This document shows positions 18,289 through 29,202 of a stretch of 64,000 nt of DNA, piece after piece. Source of the stretch: Caldithrix sp. (GTDB lineage Bacteria; Zhuqueibacterota; Zhuqueibacteria; Thermofontimicrobiales; Sulfurfontimicrobiaceae). Under the pieces are notes generated by a model, which did not search any database, was not told the DNA's origin, and saw nothing but the letters and a program-made list of their open reading frames with translations. The translations under genes were made by a program, and so were the position numbers. Position 1 is the stretch's first letter, and each line of letters opens with the position of its first letter. The DNA lies in the NCBI GenBank assembly GCA_020722815.1, contig DYKB01000028.1:1-64000 (forward strand). Direction: 5' to 3'.

Positions 18289-18939
18289 ATGTCCGATTGG
18301 GAAAGAAACCGCGAAAGAATGGTAAAGGAACAAATTGAAGGGCGTGGCATTCAGGATGCGCGGGTACTGCAGGCCATGCTGAAAATTCCGCGGCATCAAT
18401 TTGTTTCGGAAAAGTATCAAAAACAAGCGTATGATGATACCCCTTTGCCAATAGAATGTGGGCAAACGATTTCCCAGCCGTACATGGTCGGATTGATGAC
18501 GGAAAAACTGGCGTTAACCGGCACCGAAAAAGTGTTGGAAATTGGTACGGGGTCCGGTTATCAAACAGCGTTGTTGGCAACGTTAGCAAGGGTGGTTTAC
18601 ACCATCGAACGCCATGAGACGCTTTACCTGAATTCAAAGTTGCTTTTTAAAAACATGGGAATTCAGAATATTTTATCTTTTCTGGGGGATGGAACGAAGG
18701 GGCTGTTACAATACCAGCCGTATGATCGGATAATTGTCACGGCTGGCGCGCCGATTATCTCACCATATCTTATCGACCAATTAGCTGAGGGGGGAATCAT
18801 GGTGATTCCAGTTGGCAGTGCCACGCATCAGGAACTGATTGTGGGTACCAAATTGGGCCAGGAACTGAAGCAAAAGAAAACATGTGGATGTGTATTCGTG
18901 CCCCTGATTGGGGAAAGTGGCTGGAATAATGAAAATTGA
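18289..18939 (+). CDS. pcm: Protein-L-isoaspartate O-methyltransferase
   Basis: A 216-residue SAM-dependent methyltransferase that methylates isoaspartyl residues in damaged proteins as the first repair step. It shows the family's MVKEQIEGRGI start, TPLPIECGQTISQPYMVG, the SAM-binding VLEIGTGSGYQTALL, and the closing IIVTAGAP and ...GGIMVIPVG segments. Length matches the family. It is 32 nt after the GT2 gene and likely co-transcribed with it and with the exporter gene that follows. Confidence 0.94.
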   Translation: MSDWERNRERMVKEQIEGRGIQDARVLQAMLKIPRHQFVSEKYQKQAYDDTPLPIECGQTISQPYMVGLMTEKLALTGTEKVLEIGTGSGYQTALLATLARVVYTIERHETLYLNSKLLFKNMGIQNILSFLGDGTKGLLQYQPYDRIIVTAGAPIISPYLIDQLAEGGIMVIPVGSATHQELIVGTKLGQELKQKKTCGCVFVPLIGESGWNNEN

Positions 18940-18991
18940 TTTCTAAATAAAATTTGTCAGATTGAGATTAATTAAGGAGAATGGTATTTAC

Positions 18992-19504
18992 ATGGAAGAA
19001 ACTTTAGCTCAATTTTTTGGCGGGATGCCTGCTGAAATGATTACGGTTCTGATTGCGATGATACCAATTGCCGAATTACGCGGTGCGATTCCCTGGGCGT
19101 TGGCAAATCCACCGGTGGGGGGGGGATTAAGTTGGCCCGCAGCATATTTTTATGCAGTACTCGGGAACTTTTTACCCATTATTCCAGTTTTACTGTTTAT
19201 TGAACCGGTATCCAAATGGTTGCGACGTTATCCGTTATTTGATAAATTTTTTGATTGGCTATTTACCCGGACGCGAAAAAAAGCTCAGGCCAATATCGAC
19301 AAGTATGAAGCCCTTGGACTGGCGGTTTTTGTAGCGATTCCTTTACCCGTAACAGGTGCCTGGACCGGTGCATTTGCTGCTTTTGTTTTTGGAATTAAAT
19401 TTTATCGTGCGGTACTGAGTATTTTAGCCGGAATTCTTGTCGCTGGTGTTGTTGTCACGCTGGCTTCGCTGGGTGTGATCAGTTTTCTGAAAATTTTTAT
19501 ATAA
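18992..19504 (+). CDS. Small multidrug export protein family membrane protein (COG2426)
   Basis: A membrane protein of about 170 residues with four to five hydrophobic segments. The IPIAELRGAIPWAL motif near the N terminus and IPLPVTGAWTGAFAAF near the middle are hallmarks of the COG2426 family; transport function is inferred from family naming only. The ATG at 18992 is preferred, with AAGGAG 12 nt upstream; an in-frame TTG at 18962 would add 10 residues. The stop is 6 nt before tRNA-Pro, so the tRNA may be read from the same transcript. Confidence 0.82.
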   Translation: MEETLAQFFGGMPAEMITVLIAMIPIAELRGAIPWALANPPVGGGLSWPAAYFYAVLGNFLPIIPVLLFIEPVSKWLRRYPLFDKFFDWLFTRTRKKAQANIDKYEALGLAVFVAIPLPVTGAWTGAFAAFVFGIKFYRAVLSILAGILVAGVVVTLASLGVISFLKIFI

Positions 19505-19509
19505 TTTTC

Positions 19510-19584
<75 letters not shown>

Positions 19585-19588
19585 TATG

Positions 19589-19620
19589 AAAAAGCCTATT
19601 CATCTTGAATAGGCTTTTTT
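19589..19620. terminator. Bidirectional intrinsic terminator after tRNA-Pro and rlmH
   Basis: AAAAGCCTATTCA-TCT-TGAATAGGCTTTT forms a 13-bp stem flanked by an A-run and a T-run, so it can end transcription from both the tRNA (plus) and rlmH (minus), whose stop codon at 19619 touches it. Confidence 0.85.
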
Positions 19621-20092
19621 ATTTATGATAATTTTCATTTTTGAATATACTAAATCCCCGATAAAGCTGCTCCAGTAAAACCACGCGACTCATTTCATGG
19701 GTAAAGGTCATTTTTGAAAGCGAAAGTTGATAATCACATTGTTTAACAAAAGATTCAGGTAGACCAAGTGGCCCACCAATTATAAAATTTATTCGGGAAA
19801 TCCCCTGATTGGCTAATTTTTCGAGCCATCGAGCTAATTCTTCCGATGATAATTGACGTCCTTCTTTAACCAAAGCCACCCTGTACTCATTGGAATCCAG
19901 TGAATCTTCAATCCGCTGCGCTTCGATTGCCTGAATTTGGGGGAGCGTTTTATGTTCCGCCATTTTTTCTTCTTTGACGAACACTTGTTTTATTTTCGCA
20001 TAATGGCTTAATCGTTTGAGATATTCGCCTTCAGCAGATTGCCACCAGGACGCTAATGTTTTTCCAACAACGGTAATTTTGATCTGAAACAT
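19619..20092 (-). CDS. rlmH: 23S rRNA (pseudouridine-1915-N3)-methyltransferase
   Basis: A 157-residue SPOUT-fold methyltransferase that modifies helix 69 of 23S rRNA in assembled 70S ribosomes. The trefoil-knot SAM site shows as FIIGGPLGLPESFV, followed by the very conserved C-terminal LSLSKMTFTHEMSRVVLLEQLYRGFSI. Length is standard. The ATG at 20092 lacks a clear Shine-Dalgarno sequence. It converges on tRNA-Pro and shares the terminator with it. lhr lies upstream in the same orientation across a repeat block. Confidence 0.95.
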   Translation of the reverse strand: MFQIKITVVGKTLASWWQSAEGEYLKRLSHYAKIKQVFVKEEKMAEHKTLPQIQAIEAQRIEDSLDSNEYRVALVKEGRQLSSEELARWLEKLANQGISRINFIIGGPLGLPESFVKQCDYQLSLSKMTFTHEMSRVVLLEQLYRGFSIFKNENYHK

Positions 20093-20155
20093 GATAATGT
20101 GTGTTTTTTAATTTAATATTGATAGAAATTGAGTTTATTGTTATAAATGTGTTTT

Positions 20156-20383
20156 GCGTGATGCGTGAAACGTAATGCGTAAAATATAATGTGGGATGAT
20201 TATATCCTAACTATTCTAGAGTTCATTCTCCAAAGACTTTAACCACTAATTTCACAAATTAAATTAATTGTTTTTATTGAACTTAGATCGATTTTAATTC
20301 GTGAAATTAGTATAATTCGTGGTTTTTAGATTGGACTCACTTTATATATTACAATTTACGCATCATGCCTTACACCTCACGCC
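20156..20383. repeat. Nested imperfect inverted repeats between rlmH and lhr
   Basis: The outer arms are GCGTGATGCGTGAAACGTAATGCGTAA near 20157-20183 and the complement-like ACGCATCATGCCTTACACCTCACGCC at 20358-20383. An inner pair (CCACTAATTTCAC near 20244 and GTGAAATTAGTATAATTCGTGG near 20302-20324) forms a second palindrome. The stop codon of lhr lies within the right arm. A fragment of the outer arm recurs in the atpE-atpF spacer. Confidence 0.5.
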
Positions 20384-23300
20384 CCATCAAATGCCCTTTC
20401 CAGAATCATCGCCTTAAACTCATTCCTGAAGCCGGCTTCCTGCAAGATATTGACAATTGGTGAATTTCGAACAGGTTCATCATCCCAGAATTCGATTTTT
20501 AGATGCCGAATACGATGGATTCCTGCCGGTTCTTCGAGTAATTGTGGTAAAAGCTTCACGGCCTGAACCAGTTCATCATGCGTGAGATGATGTAATGGGA
20601 CTAATCGGCTTCCTTTTGCTTCGATTGCCAGAATTGGTAGCCCCTGCTTTAAAATTAAATAGTTATTCGGATGCCGGCTAAAACGCCAGTCGGATTTCAA
20701 AGGGTGCGATATTGGCCAGGGCGCACGACTCCCATATAAATTCGCCGGGTCTTCGCTGTTAATAATGAGCATATCCGGATTATCCTGATGACGTTTTTCA
20801 GAACGTCCCCGGATTATTAATTCATCCGCAACAATTGGCAGCGCAAATTGAGCGCCTGAAAGCCCCTTTACAAAATAACCGCGTTTAATTTCGCCGCGCC
20901 ATTCCATTCTGACTAAAATTTCATAAAGCATTTGCCACGAAACCGATAAAGATTCCATCTGAAAAATTTCCCGACAGACCAATCCGTAACGTAACAATAG
21001 TTGTGAGGCAAGCGTTTCGTAAAAATCATCTGATATTTCATCAATGTTTTCAATTTCAGGCAAAAGTGCCCACCTGCCGCCGGATTGCCGCCGACGCAGC
21101 GTCCGGGCGCCCATGTAATGTTGTCGTCTAAATGGACTCACCGGAATATTCGTCGTCAACTGATTCTCTGTTTCCTGAAACGCTTTTTTCCCGGTTCGAA
21201 TCAGTCGAAAAGAGTCATTTGTCAAAAGCCCTTTCCAGATAAGTTCCCAGAGTTCATGGGCACAGGTGGACGGTTTGAAGCCGGTACCAGTGGTAATGTC
21301 AGTTATAAAACTGGCCCCATTCTCTTTTAGAAATTGCAGGATCTGCTCCGACAAAGGGGAAAGCGCGCCTGTGCCCGAATTTTTTAAAATGGTTCGAATA
21401 AAAGGCAGATTTTCGACAAAGCTGAAGGTCAACTCCCGATTTTCACCGCTTCCGCCAATGCGTCCGACGTAGATAAGTTCTCCTCCGGAAATTAATTCAT
21501 CCAGGTAAAAGCGGCGATAGCCCTCAACTCTTCGCGCCAGAATTTCATTTTCCCAGATTGAAGGCGGGATAATTTTACCTTGCAGTTGTTCCAGCGCCGT
21601 TATCAGGCCTTCTTCGCCCTTAAGCCGGGTTTCAGGCGCCAGATGCTGCCAGCGCAGTAAAAATTGAACATAGTCACGGGCATCACAGGGTTGAACTTCA
21701 CGACGTTGTCGGGCAAGAGTCATACGGCGCAAGCGTTCCAATACATCCTGATAAATCCATTGATCCGCCTGAAAACCCTTTTCGACCGGGATATAACAAA
21801 TATCCTGGTCCTCAGTTAAATGGTTCAGATATTGCCGAATAAAGTCTTTGGGAATGCCATATCGATTATAAATATCTTCAACATTCGAAATAACATGTTG
21901 TTGAAGATACTTTTCGATTAAAATTTGCCAGGCATCTGCTTTTTCCAGGGTGATTTCGAGAATTTCACAGGGGAAAATTTCCTCGACAGGTGTTAGTATT
22001 GATAAATTTTCAGGATTTAATAAAACGGCATGAAAATTTTTTAAAACATCATTTTCGTTCTGATTCTGAAACGCAGCTCGATAGATGGGAAAATTTTCAG
22101 TCGTAATCCAGCGACCCGTTTGTATGTTACCGGGAATAAAAATATAGCACACCCGATGTTCCTGTGCGAGTTTTTGGAGTGTTATTTTCGCGTCATCTTG
22201 AAAACGTTCGCTAATCTCTTCGGCTGTTAAATCCCCCAATCGATGCAGAAGCTCCACCAGTTCAACATCTGTTCGCGCCTGATAACCGGCTTTTGTTGCC
22301 TGCAGGGAAGCCTCAAGGTTCTGGATGGCTGCTGGAGCCAGGAGATTGGCCAGTCGATCTTTCTGGAGCAGATCAGCCAGGGCTTCATACGCAATCAGCG
22401 GTTTATTTAAAGACGATTGGGATTTGGGAGCATCATATTCATACATATATTCGGCTTTAAAATCAAATAAAAACGAGCCACAAAATGGAGAAGGCGTTTT
22501 TTGGCGGCTGATGATGATTTTAATTTCATTTGTTGTAATTTTTTGTAAAATTATTTTGAGTTCTTCCAGGGCTAAAAAATCCTGAAAAAGTTCGCGATAA
22601 GTTTCGATGACGATTGGAAATGACTCAAATTGGGAGACAGTTTCCAGCAAATTTCGGGCGCGCATCCGTAGTAAATAGAGTGGAGTTCTTTTGCCCGGAG
22701 CCCGACGGGGTAATAACAACGCCCGGCCGGCATTATACCGAAAAAGCTGGCCAAACAGTGCTGATTGCCCGATTTCTGCGGTGATGAGTTCCATAATGTT
22801 TTCCGGGGTGATATTTTGAATTGCCTGAAAGATAACCGCTGGATCCGCACCGGCAAAGCGAAACAGGATTCCCATGTCAGCATCGATGGTCTCCAACTCC
22901 AGATTCCATTTTTGGCGAATCCAGGCAACGATTGCCAGCCGCCAGGCATAATGCACGCTGCGGCCATACGGCGAAAGCAGAATGACGCGTGGATCGCCCA
23001 TTTCATCCTGAAAACTTTCGATTACAATCGTCTGATCATCCGGAATTTGTCCGGATTTTTTTTGTTGTGCTTTAAGAAATTGGACGAGGTTCCAGGCGGC
23101 TTTGGTATCGAGATGACACTCCTGTTGCAGCCATTCAAGGCATTTTTGATCATTCAATTGCGCCTTCAATTCGCGAAGCAATTGGCCGATTTTTTCTCCC
23201 AGTTCCGGCTCGATGCCCCCATAACCCCCTTTCCAGAAAGGTATCTTGGCGGTTGCACTTTTGGATGGTTGAACTAAAACCCGATTTGGTTCAATAGCGA

Positions 23301-24957
23301 TGATCTTCCAGGTATGTGTCCCCAGTTGGAAATTATCCCCCAGTCGGGCTTCATGGACAAATTCTTCCTCTAATTCACCTAATTTAAGTGCCCCATCGAT
23401 TAAATATACCGGATACTGACCGGTTTCCGGAATTGAGCCGCCATTTAAAATCGCCAGCCGTTGGCTGCCAGGAAGGGCATGGAGTACCTGGTGTAACCGA
23501 TCCCATGAGATTTTTGGTTTTAAATCACGAAAAGTCGCCTCCGGAAATCGACCTGACAACATCTCGATGACTTCATAAAAGCGATTTTTGGGAAGCTGAT
23601 GAAAAGGTGCAGCACCTTTGACCAGCTCGAACAAAGCATCCACCTCCCAATTTTGTACGGCAACCATGGCCACGATTTGTTGAGCCAGCACATCCAGACA
23701 GTTTTGGGGGATTTTTATCGCCGAAACCTCACCTTGAAACATGGCGCGGGTGATCGCCGCCATTTTCAGCAAATCCAGGCGTGTTTTTGGAATCAGACGT
23801 CCTTTACTGGCTGCCTGATACAAATGCCCGGCGCGTCCAACCCGCTGCAAGCCAGCGGCGACTGAAGGTGGAGACTCTATCTGACATACCAGATCAATCG
23901 CGCCCATATCGATTCCCAGCTCAAGGGTGGCGGTTGCGACGAGCGCCGGTAATTTTCCGGCCTTTAATTCCGCTTCTATCTTTTTCCGAACTTCTTTGGA
24001 AATGCTGCCGTGATGGGAATGTGCTAAAGTATTATTCGCCAGATGATTGATATTTGTCGTTATCTTTTCAACCAAAGCGCGATTATTTGCGAAAATAAGG
24101 GTTGTTCGATGATTTTGTATCTGATTTAATAAATTTTCATACATGGGCGGCCAAATGGAGTGTTCAGGCAATTCAGTTAGGTCTTCAACCGGGCTGATAA
24201 CTTGTAAATCAAGATTTTTACGCATTCCGGCATCAATGATTGTTACGGCTCGGGGAATGAAATTTTCCCCCACTTTCTCAAAACCACCTAAAAACTCGGC
24301 TACTTTATCCAGCGGTTTCTGCGTGGCAGAAAGTCCAATTCGCTGAAAATTTTTTCCAGTCAATGCCCGTAAACGCTCCAGGAGTAAGGCCAGCAAAGTC
24401 CCGCGCTTGTTATTGGAAACCGCGTGGATTTCATCGACGATGACATATTGAACCGAAGTTAAAATTTCCCGTGCCTGTTTTGAGGTCAACAACAGGTGAA
24501 GCGATTCCGGCGTGGTGATTAATAAATGGGGCGGATTTTTTAACATCTGCTGACGCGCTTTGGGTGTCGTATCGCCGGTTCGAACTGCTTGCCGGATTTC
24601 TGGTAATTTCAAGCCCCTATTCCGGGCTACTTTTCGTATTCCATCTAACGGGATTTCCAGATTTCGTTCGATATCATAATTCAAAGCTTTTAATGGTGAA
24701 AGATACAGGATAAATACACCCGCCGGTTTTTGCTCATTCAGCAGCTTTTCAACCAATTTATTAATGCACACGAGAAAGGCGGCCAGAGTCTTACCGGAAC
24801 CAGTCGGTGCCAGAATCAGCACATTTTCCTGACGATCAATCACGGGCCAGCCGAGAATTTGTGGCGGAGTGGGCGCTGCAAATGTCTCCTGAAACCAATC
24901 GCGCAGAATGGGATGGAAAAGATTTAAAACTTCCCGATTGTTTTTAGAGTTTAACAA
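20377..24957 (-). CDS. lhr: Large DEAD/DEAH-box helicase Lhr (Lhr core plus C-terminal domain)
   Basis: A 1526-residue superfamily 2 helicase, matching full-length bacterial Lhr. Residues 25-390 hold two RecA folds: Walker A LAPTGSGKTLAAF, Walker B VDEIHAVSNNKRG, GLSATQ, and motif VI-like GLQRVGRAGH. The Lhr winged-helix and beta-barrel parts follow, then a long C-terminal extension found in bacterial Lhr. The family unwinds RNA-DNA hybrids and is linked to DNA repair. The TTG start is supported by GGGAG 9 nt upstream. The last residues come from a palindromic repeat that supplies the stop codon. It stands alone, upstream of rlmH by 285 nt. The metallophosphoesterase often paired with Lhr is absent here. 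Confidence 0.93.
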   Translation of the reverse strand: MLNSKNNREVLNLFHPILRDWFQETFAAPTPPQILGWPVIDRQENVLILAPTGSGKTLAAFLVCINKLVEKLLNEQKPAGVFILYLSPLKALNYDIERNLEIPLDGIRKVARNRGLKLPEIRQAVRTGDTTPKARQQMLKNPPHLLITTPESLHLLLTSKQAREILTSVQYVIVDEIHAVSNNKRGTLLALLLERLRALTGKNFQRIGLSATQKPLDKVAEFLGGFEKVGENFIPRAVTIIDAGMRKNLDLQVISPVEDLTELPEHSIWPPMYENLLNQIQNHRTTLIFANNRALVEKITTNINHLANNTLAHSHHGSISKEVRKKIEAELKAGKLPALVATATLELGIDMGAIDLVCQIESPPSVAAGLQRVGRAGHLYQAASKGRLIPKTRLDLLKMAAITRAMFQGEVSAIKIPQNCLDVLAQQIVAMVAVQNWEVDALFELVKGAAPFHQLPKNRFYEVIEMLSGRFPEATFRDLKPKISWDRLHQVLHALPGSQRLAILNGGSIPETGQYPVYLIDGALKLGELEEEFVHEARLGDNFQLGTHTWKIIAIEPNRVLVQPSKSATAKIPFWKGGYGGIEPELGEKIGQLLRELKAQLNDQKCLEWLQQECHLDTKAAWNLVQFLKAQQKKSGQIPDDQTIVIESFQDEMGDPRVILLSPYGRSVHYAWRLAIVAWIRQKWNLELETIDADMGILFRFAGADPAVIFQAIQNITPENIMELITAEIGQSALFGQLFRYNAGRALLLPRRAPGKRTPLYLLRMRARNLLETVSQFESFPIVIETYRELFQDFLALEELKIILQKITTNEIKIIISRQKTPSPFCGSFLFDFKAEYMYEYDAPKSQSSLNKPLIAYEALADLLQKDRLANLLAPAAIQNLEASLQATKAGYQARTDVELVELLHRLGDLTAEEISERFQDDAKITLQKLAQEHRVCYIFIPGNIQTGRWITTENFPIYRAAFQNQNENDVLKNFHAVLLNPENLSILTPVEEIFPCEILEITLEKADAWQILIEKYLQQHVISNVEDIYNRYGIPKDFIRQYLNHLTEDQDICYIPVEKGFQADQWIYQDVLERLRRMTLARQRREVQPCDARDYVQFLLRWQHLAPETRLKGEEGLITALEQLQGKIIPPSIWENEILARRVEGYRRFYLDELISGGELIYVGRIGGSGENRELTFSFVENLPFIRTILKNSGTGALSPLSEQILQFLKENGASFITDITTGTGFKPSTCAHELWELIWKGLLTNDSFRLIRTGKKAFQETENQLTTNIPVSPFRRQHYMGARTLRRRQSGGRWALLPEIENIDEISDDFYETLASQLLLRYGLVCREIFQMESLSVSWQMLYEILVRMEWRGEIKRGYFVKGLSGAQFALPIVADELIIRGRSEKRHQDNPDMLIINSEDPANLYGSRAPWPISHPLKSDWRFSRHPNNYLILKQGLPILAIEAKGSRLVPLHHLTHDELVQAVKLLPQLLEEPAGIHRIRHLKIEFWDDEPVRNSPIVNILQEAGFRNEFKAMILERAFDGA

Positions 24958-25296
24958 AATTATTACTCCCGTGAATAAATCGATTTTATTCTTACAATAA
25001 TCGCTTTAAGTTAAATAAACAGTCAATTAAAAACAAGGGAAATTTATCAAAGCGAAAAGAGAATTCAGGCTTATAAATATTACTTAAAATTAATTTTCCG
25101 ATTAATTTGATTTAACTTGTTAATAATCAAGAGGTAAATCGCGTAGAACAGGTATGATTCTTTGTAATTGAGAAAAGATGAAAAATTTAAAATATTACTA
25201 ATTTTTATGGGTCTAACTTTATTAATTATTGAGAGTTGACTGATTGATCATATCAAATATAATTCAAAAATTATGCCAGATTTATGGAATTTGGGC
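24958..25296. other. AT-rich intergenic region with no recognisable gene
   Basis: This separates the divergent lhr and pyrG genes. It holds the Shine-Dalgarno of lhr at its left end. No protein-like frame or strong hairpin was seen before the pyrG promoter. Confidence 0.35.
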
Positions 25297-25325
25297 TTGA
25301 CAATTTGCCGAAATTATTTTATATT
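25297..25325 (+). promoter_or_regulatory. Sigma-70-type promoter ahead of pyrG
   Basis: TTGACA (25297-25302), a 17-nt spacer and TATATT (25320-25325). Transcription would begin near 25332, about 300 nt before pyrG. Confidence 0.6.
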
Positions 25326-25331
25326 AAGTAT

Positions 25332-27330
<1,999 letters not shown>

Positions 27331-27345
27331 GGAGAGAAAGCCTGT

Positions 27346-28170
27346 ATGCGCACCGTAAAAGTCGGTAGAGTTGAAATTGGAAGTGGTAAGCCGCTGGCGT
27401 TGATTGCCGGCCCGTGTGTGATTGAATCGGAAACCGTCGTTTTTCAGACTGCTGAAAAAATTAAAATGATAACGGAAAGACTTAAAATCCCTTTCATCTT
27501 TAAGTCATCTTATCTCAAAGATAATCGTTCTTCTGCATCCACTTTTCAGGGACCGGGGATAGAGAAAGGACTCAAAATTTTACAAAAAGTAAAATCAGAA
27601 TTCGATGTTCCGGTTATTTCTGATATTCACACCGGGCAAGATGCACCAATTGCGGCAGAAACGCTGGATATTATTCAAATTCCGGCGTATCTCTCCATGC
27701 AAACGACATTGACACTGGCTGCCGCCCAAACCGGAAAACCCATCAATGTTAAAAAAGGCCAGTTTTTAGCACCGCAGGACATGAAAAATGTTATCAAAAA
27801 GATCGAAAGTATGGGAAATCACCAGATTTTATTAACCGAACGTGGCACTTTTTTTGGTTATCATAATCTCGTGGTTGATATGCGTTCATTACAAATCATG
27901 CGTGATTTAGGCTATCCCGTGATTATTGATCCAACTCATTCAATTCGTGTGTATGGTATCTCATCAAGCGATCCAGCAGGTGGAACACCTCAATTTGTTC
28001 CGGCGATTTCGCGCGCTGCAGTTGCCGCCGGCTGTGATGCCGTCTTTATCGAAACTCATCCTAATTGCAGTGAAGCCCTTTGTGATGCTGCCAGTATGTG
28101 GCCATTGGAGCGACTGGAATGGTTGCTGGTTCAATTACTGGAAATTGATGCAATCGTTAAAAAATATTAA
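27346..28170 (+). CDS. kdsA: 3-deoxy-8-phosphooctulonate synthase (KDO-8-P synthase)
   Basis: A 274-residue TIM-barrel enzyme that condenses phosphoenolpyruvate with arabinose-5-phosphate in KDO synthesis for LPS. Visible family motifs are IAGPCVIESE, FKSSYLKDNRSS, FQGPGIEKGL, VNVKKGQF-like INVKKGQFLAP, and TERGTFFGYHNLVVDMR. The metal-type ligand Cys in AGPC is present, as in metal-dependent KdsA enzymes. Length fits the family. It is placed between pyrG and kdsC in one operon. Confidence 0.96.
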   Translation: MRTVKVGRVEIGSGKPLALIAGPCVIESETVVFQTAEKIKMITERLKIPFIFKSSYLKDNRSSASTFQGPGIEKGLKILQKVKSEFDVPVISDIHTGQDAPIAAETLDIIQIPAYLSMQTTLTLAAAQTGKPINVKKGQFLAPQDMKNVIKKIESMGNHQILLTERGTFFGYHNLVVDMRSLQIMRDLGYPVIIDPTHSIRVYGISSSDPAGGTPQFVPAISRAAVAAGCDAVFIETHPNCSEALCDAASMWPLERLEWLLVQLLEIDAIVKKY

Positions 28171-28216
28171 TCCCAACTATTTGTTATTATTGAAATGAAC
28201 CGATAACTGGATTTTG

Positions 28217-28753
28217 ATGGATAATGTATTAACTCAAAAAATGAACCGCATTAAGCTCATCCTGATGGATGTTGATGGTGTTTTAACCGATGGTGGGATC
28301 ATTCTGGGTAATCAGGGGCTGGAAATAAAAAAATTTAATGTACAGGATGGCGCTGGCATTACCATGGCGCGCCTGGCGGGACTAAAAGTTGGTATTTTGA
28401 CCGGCCGTATCTCTGAGGCGGTTCAACAACGGGCAAAAGAATTGAATTTTGATATTGTTTCGCAGGGTCATTTTAATAAGTTAACCGAGTATGAACAAAT
28501 AAAGCTAAAGTTAGGGCTGAATGACCCTGAAATTGCCTATATCGGAGATGATATTTTAGACCTGGGTGTACTTCGGCGGGTTGGATTGCGTATAGCTGTC
28601 GCGAATGCCCGTTCTGAAGTTAAAGCTGAAGTTGATTATACCACCGTCGCTTCAGGTGGAAATGGTGCGGTTCGGGAGGTCGTTGATTTAATTTTAAAGG
28701 CACAAAATCAGTGGAATGCTGTTGTTGAACGAATGTTAAGTCTGAAATCATAA
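28217..28753 (+). CDS. kdsC: KDO-8-phosphate phosphatase, HAD family
   Basis: A HAD phosphatase of about 178 residues that removes phosphate from KDO-8-P, the step after KdsA. Motif I LMDVDGVLTDGG contains the nucleophile Asp and acid/base Asp, motif II is ILTGR, and motif III/IV reads YIGDDILDLGVL. It is the small, cap-less, tetrameric type. The ATG at 28217 is preferred over TTG at 28214. It follows kdsA by 46 nt. A palindromic element separates it from lpxL. Confidence 0.94.
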   Translation: MDNVLTQKMNRIKLILMDVDGVLTDGGIILGNQGLEIKKFNVQDGAGITMARLAGLKVGILTGRISEAVQQRAKELNFDIVSQGHFNKLTEYEQIKLKLGLNDPEIAYIGDDILDLGVLRRVGLRIAVANARSEVKAEVDYTTVASGGNGAVREVVDLILKAQNQWNAVVERMLSLKS

Positions 28754-28798
28754 TGGCGTTTACTACAGTTTAGGTTGTTAAAATTGGCTGAATTTACT

Positions 28799-29012
28799 AA
28801 AATATTATACCTGAAATTCTAAAATGAATCGTTTTCGCTGAAGTCTTGACCCCCTCTGGATCTCCCCCATTTTCAAAAAGCGAAAATGGGGGAGAGAATC
28901 CCGCTTTATCTCCCCCAAATTCCGCTTTTTGGAATTTGGGGGAGGCAGCAGGGGGTACTCCATTGATTCTGAACATCAAAAATTTCCATTTTAGAATTTT
29001 AGGTTATATTTT
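28799..29012. repeat. 214-bp palindromic element with ~26-bp terminal inverted repeats and two inner hairpins
   Basis: The terminal arms (28799-28826 and 28987-29012) match with two or three differences. Inside are two strong hairpins: CCCCCATTTTC...GAAAATGGGGG around 28866-28894, and CTCCCCCAAATTCC...GGAATTTGGGGGAG around 28911-28945. An outer pair of CCCCCTCTG and CAGGGGGTA brackets them. There is no coding potential. It looks like a non-autonomous mobile element inserted between kdsC and lpxL. Confidence 0.65.
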
Positions 29013-29070
29013 AATCGCTTATTGATTAAATTTTAGTCATTTAGAATCAGTTACATTTTTTAAATACCAT

Positions 29071-29099
29071 TTGCTTTTTATCGTTTTTCTTTGTATTAA
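29071..29099 (+). promoter_or_regulatory. Candidate sigma-70 promoter for the lpxL-lpt-rpoN operon
   Basis: TTGCTT (29071-29076), 17 nt, TATTAA (29094-29099). A start near 29106 would leave too short a leader for the earliest possible lpxL start codon, which agrees with a start further in. Confidence 0.4.
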
Positions 29100-29202
29100 T
29101 ATTTAAGGATGATCTTTAAATTTGCAAAAGAAGGAGATGAAAAAAACAGGATTGTTGGGTGAATATTCGCCAGAGCACTCGCTGCTACATACTGGAGTTG
29201 AA

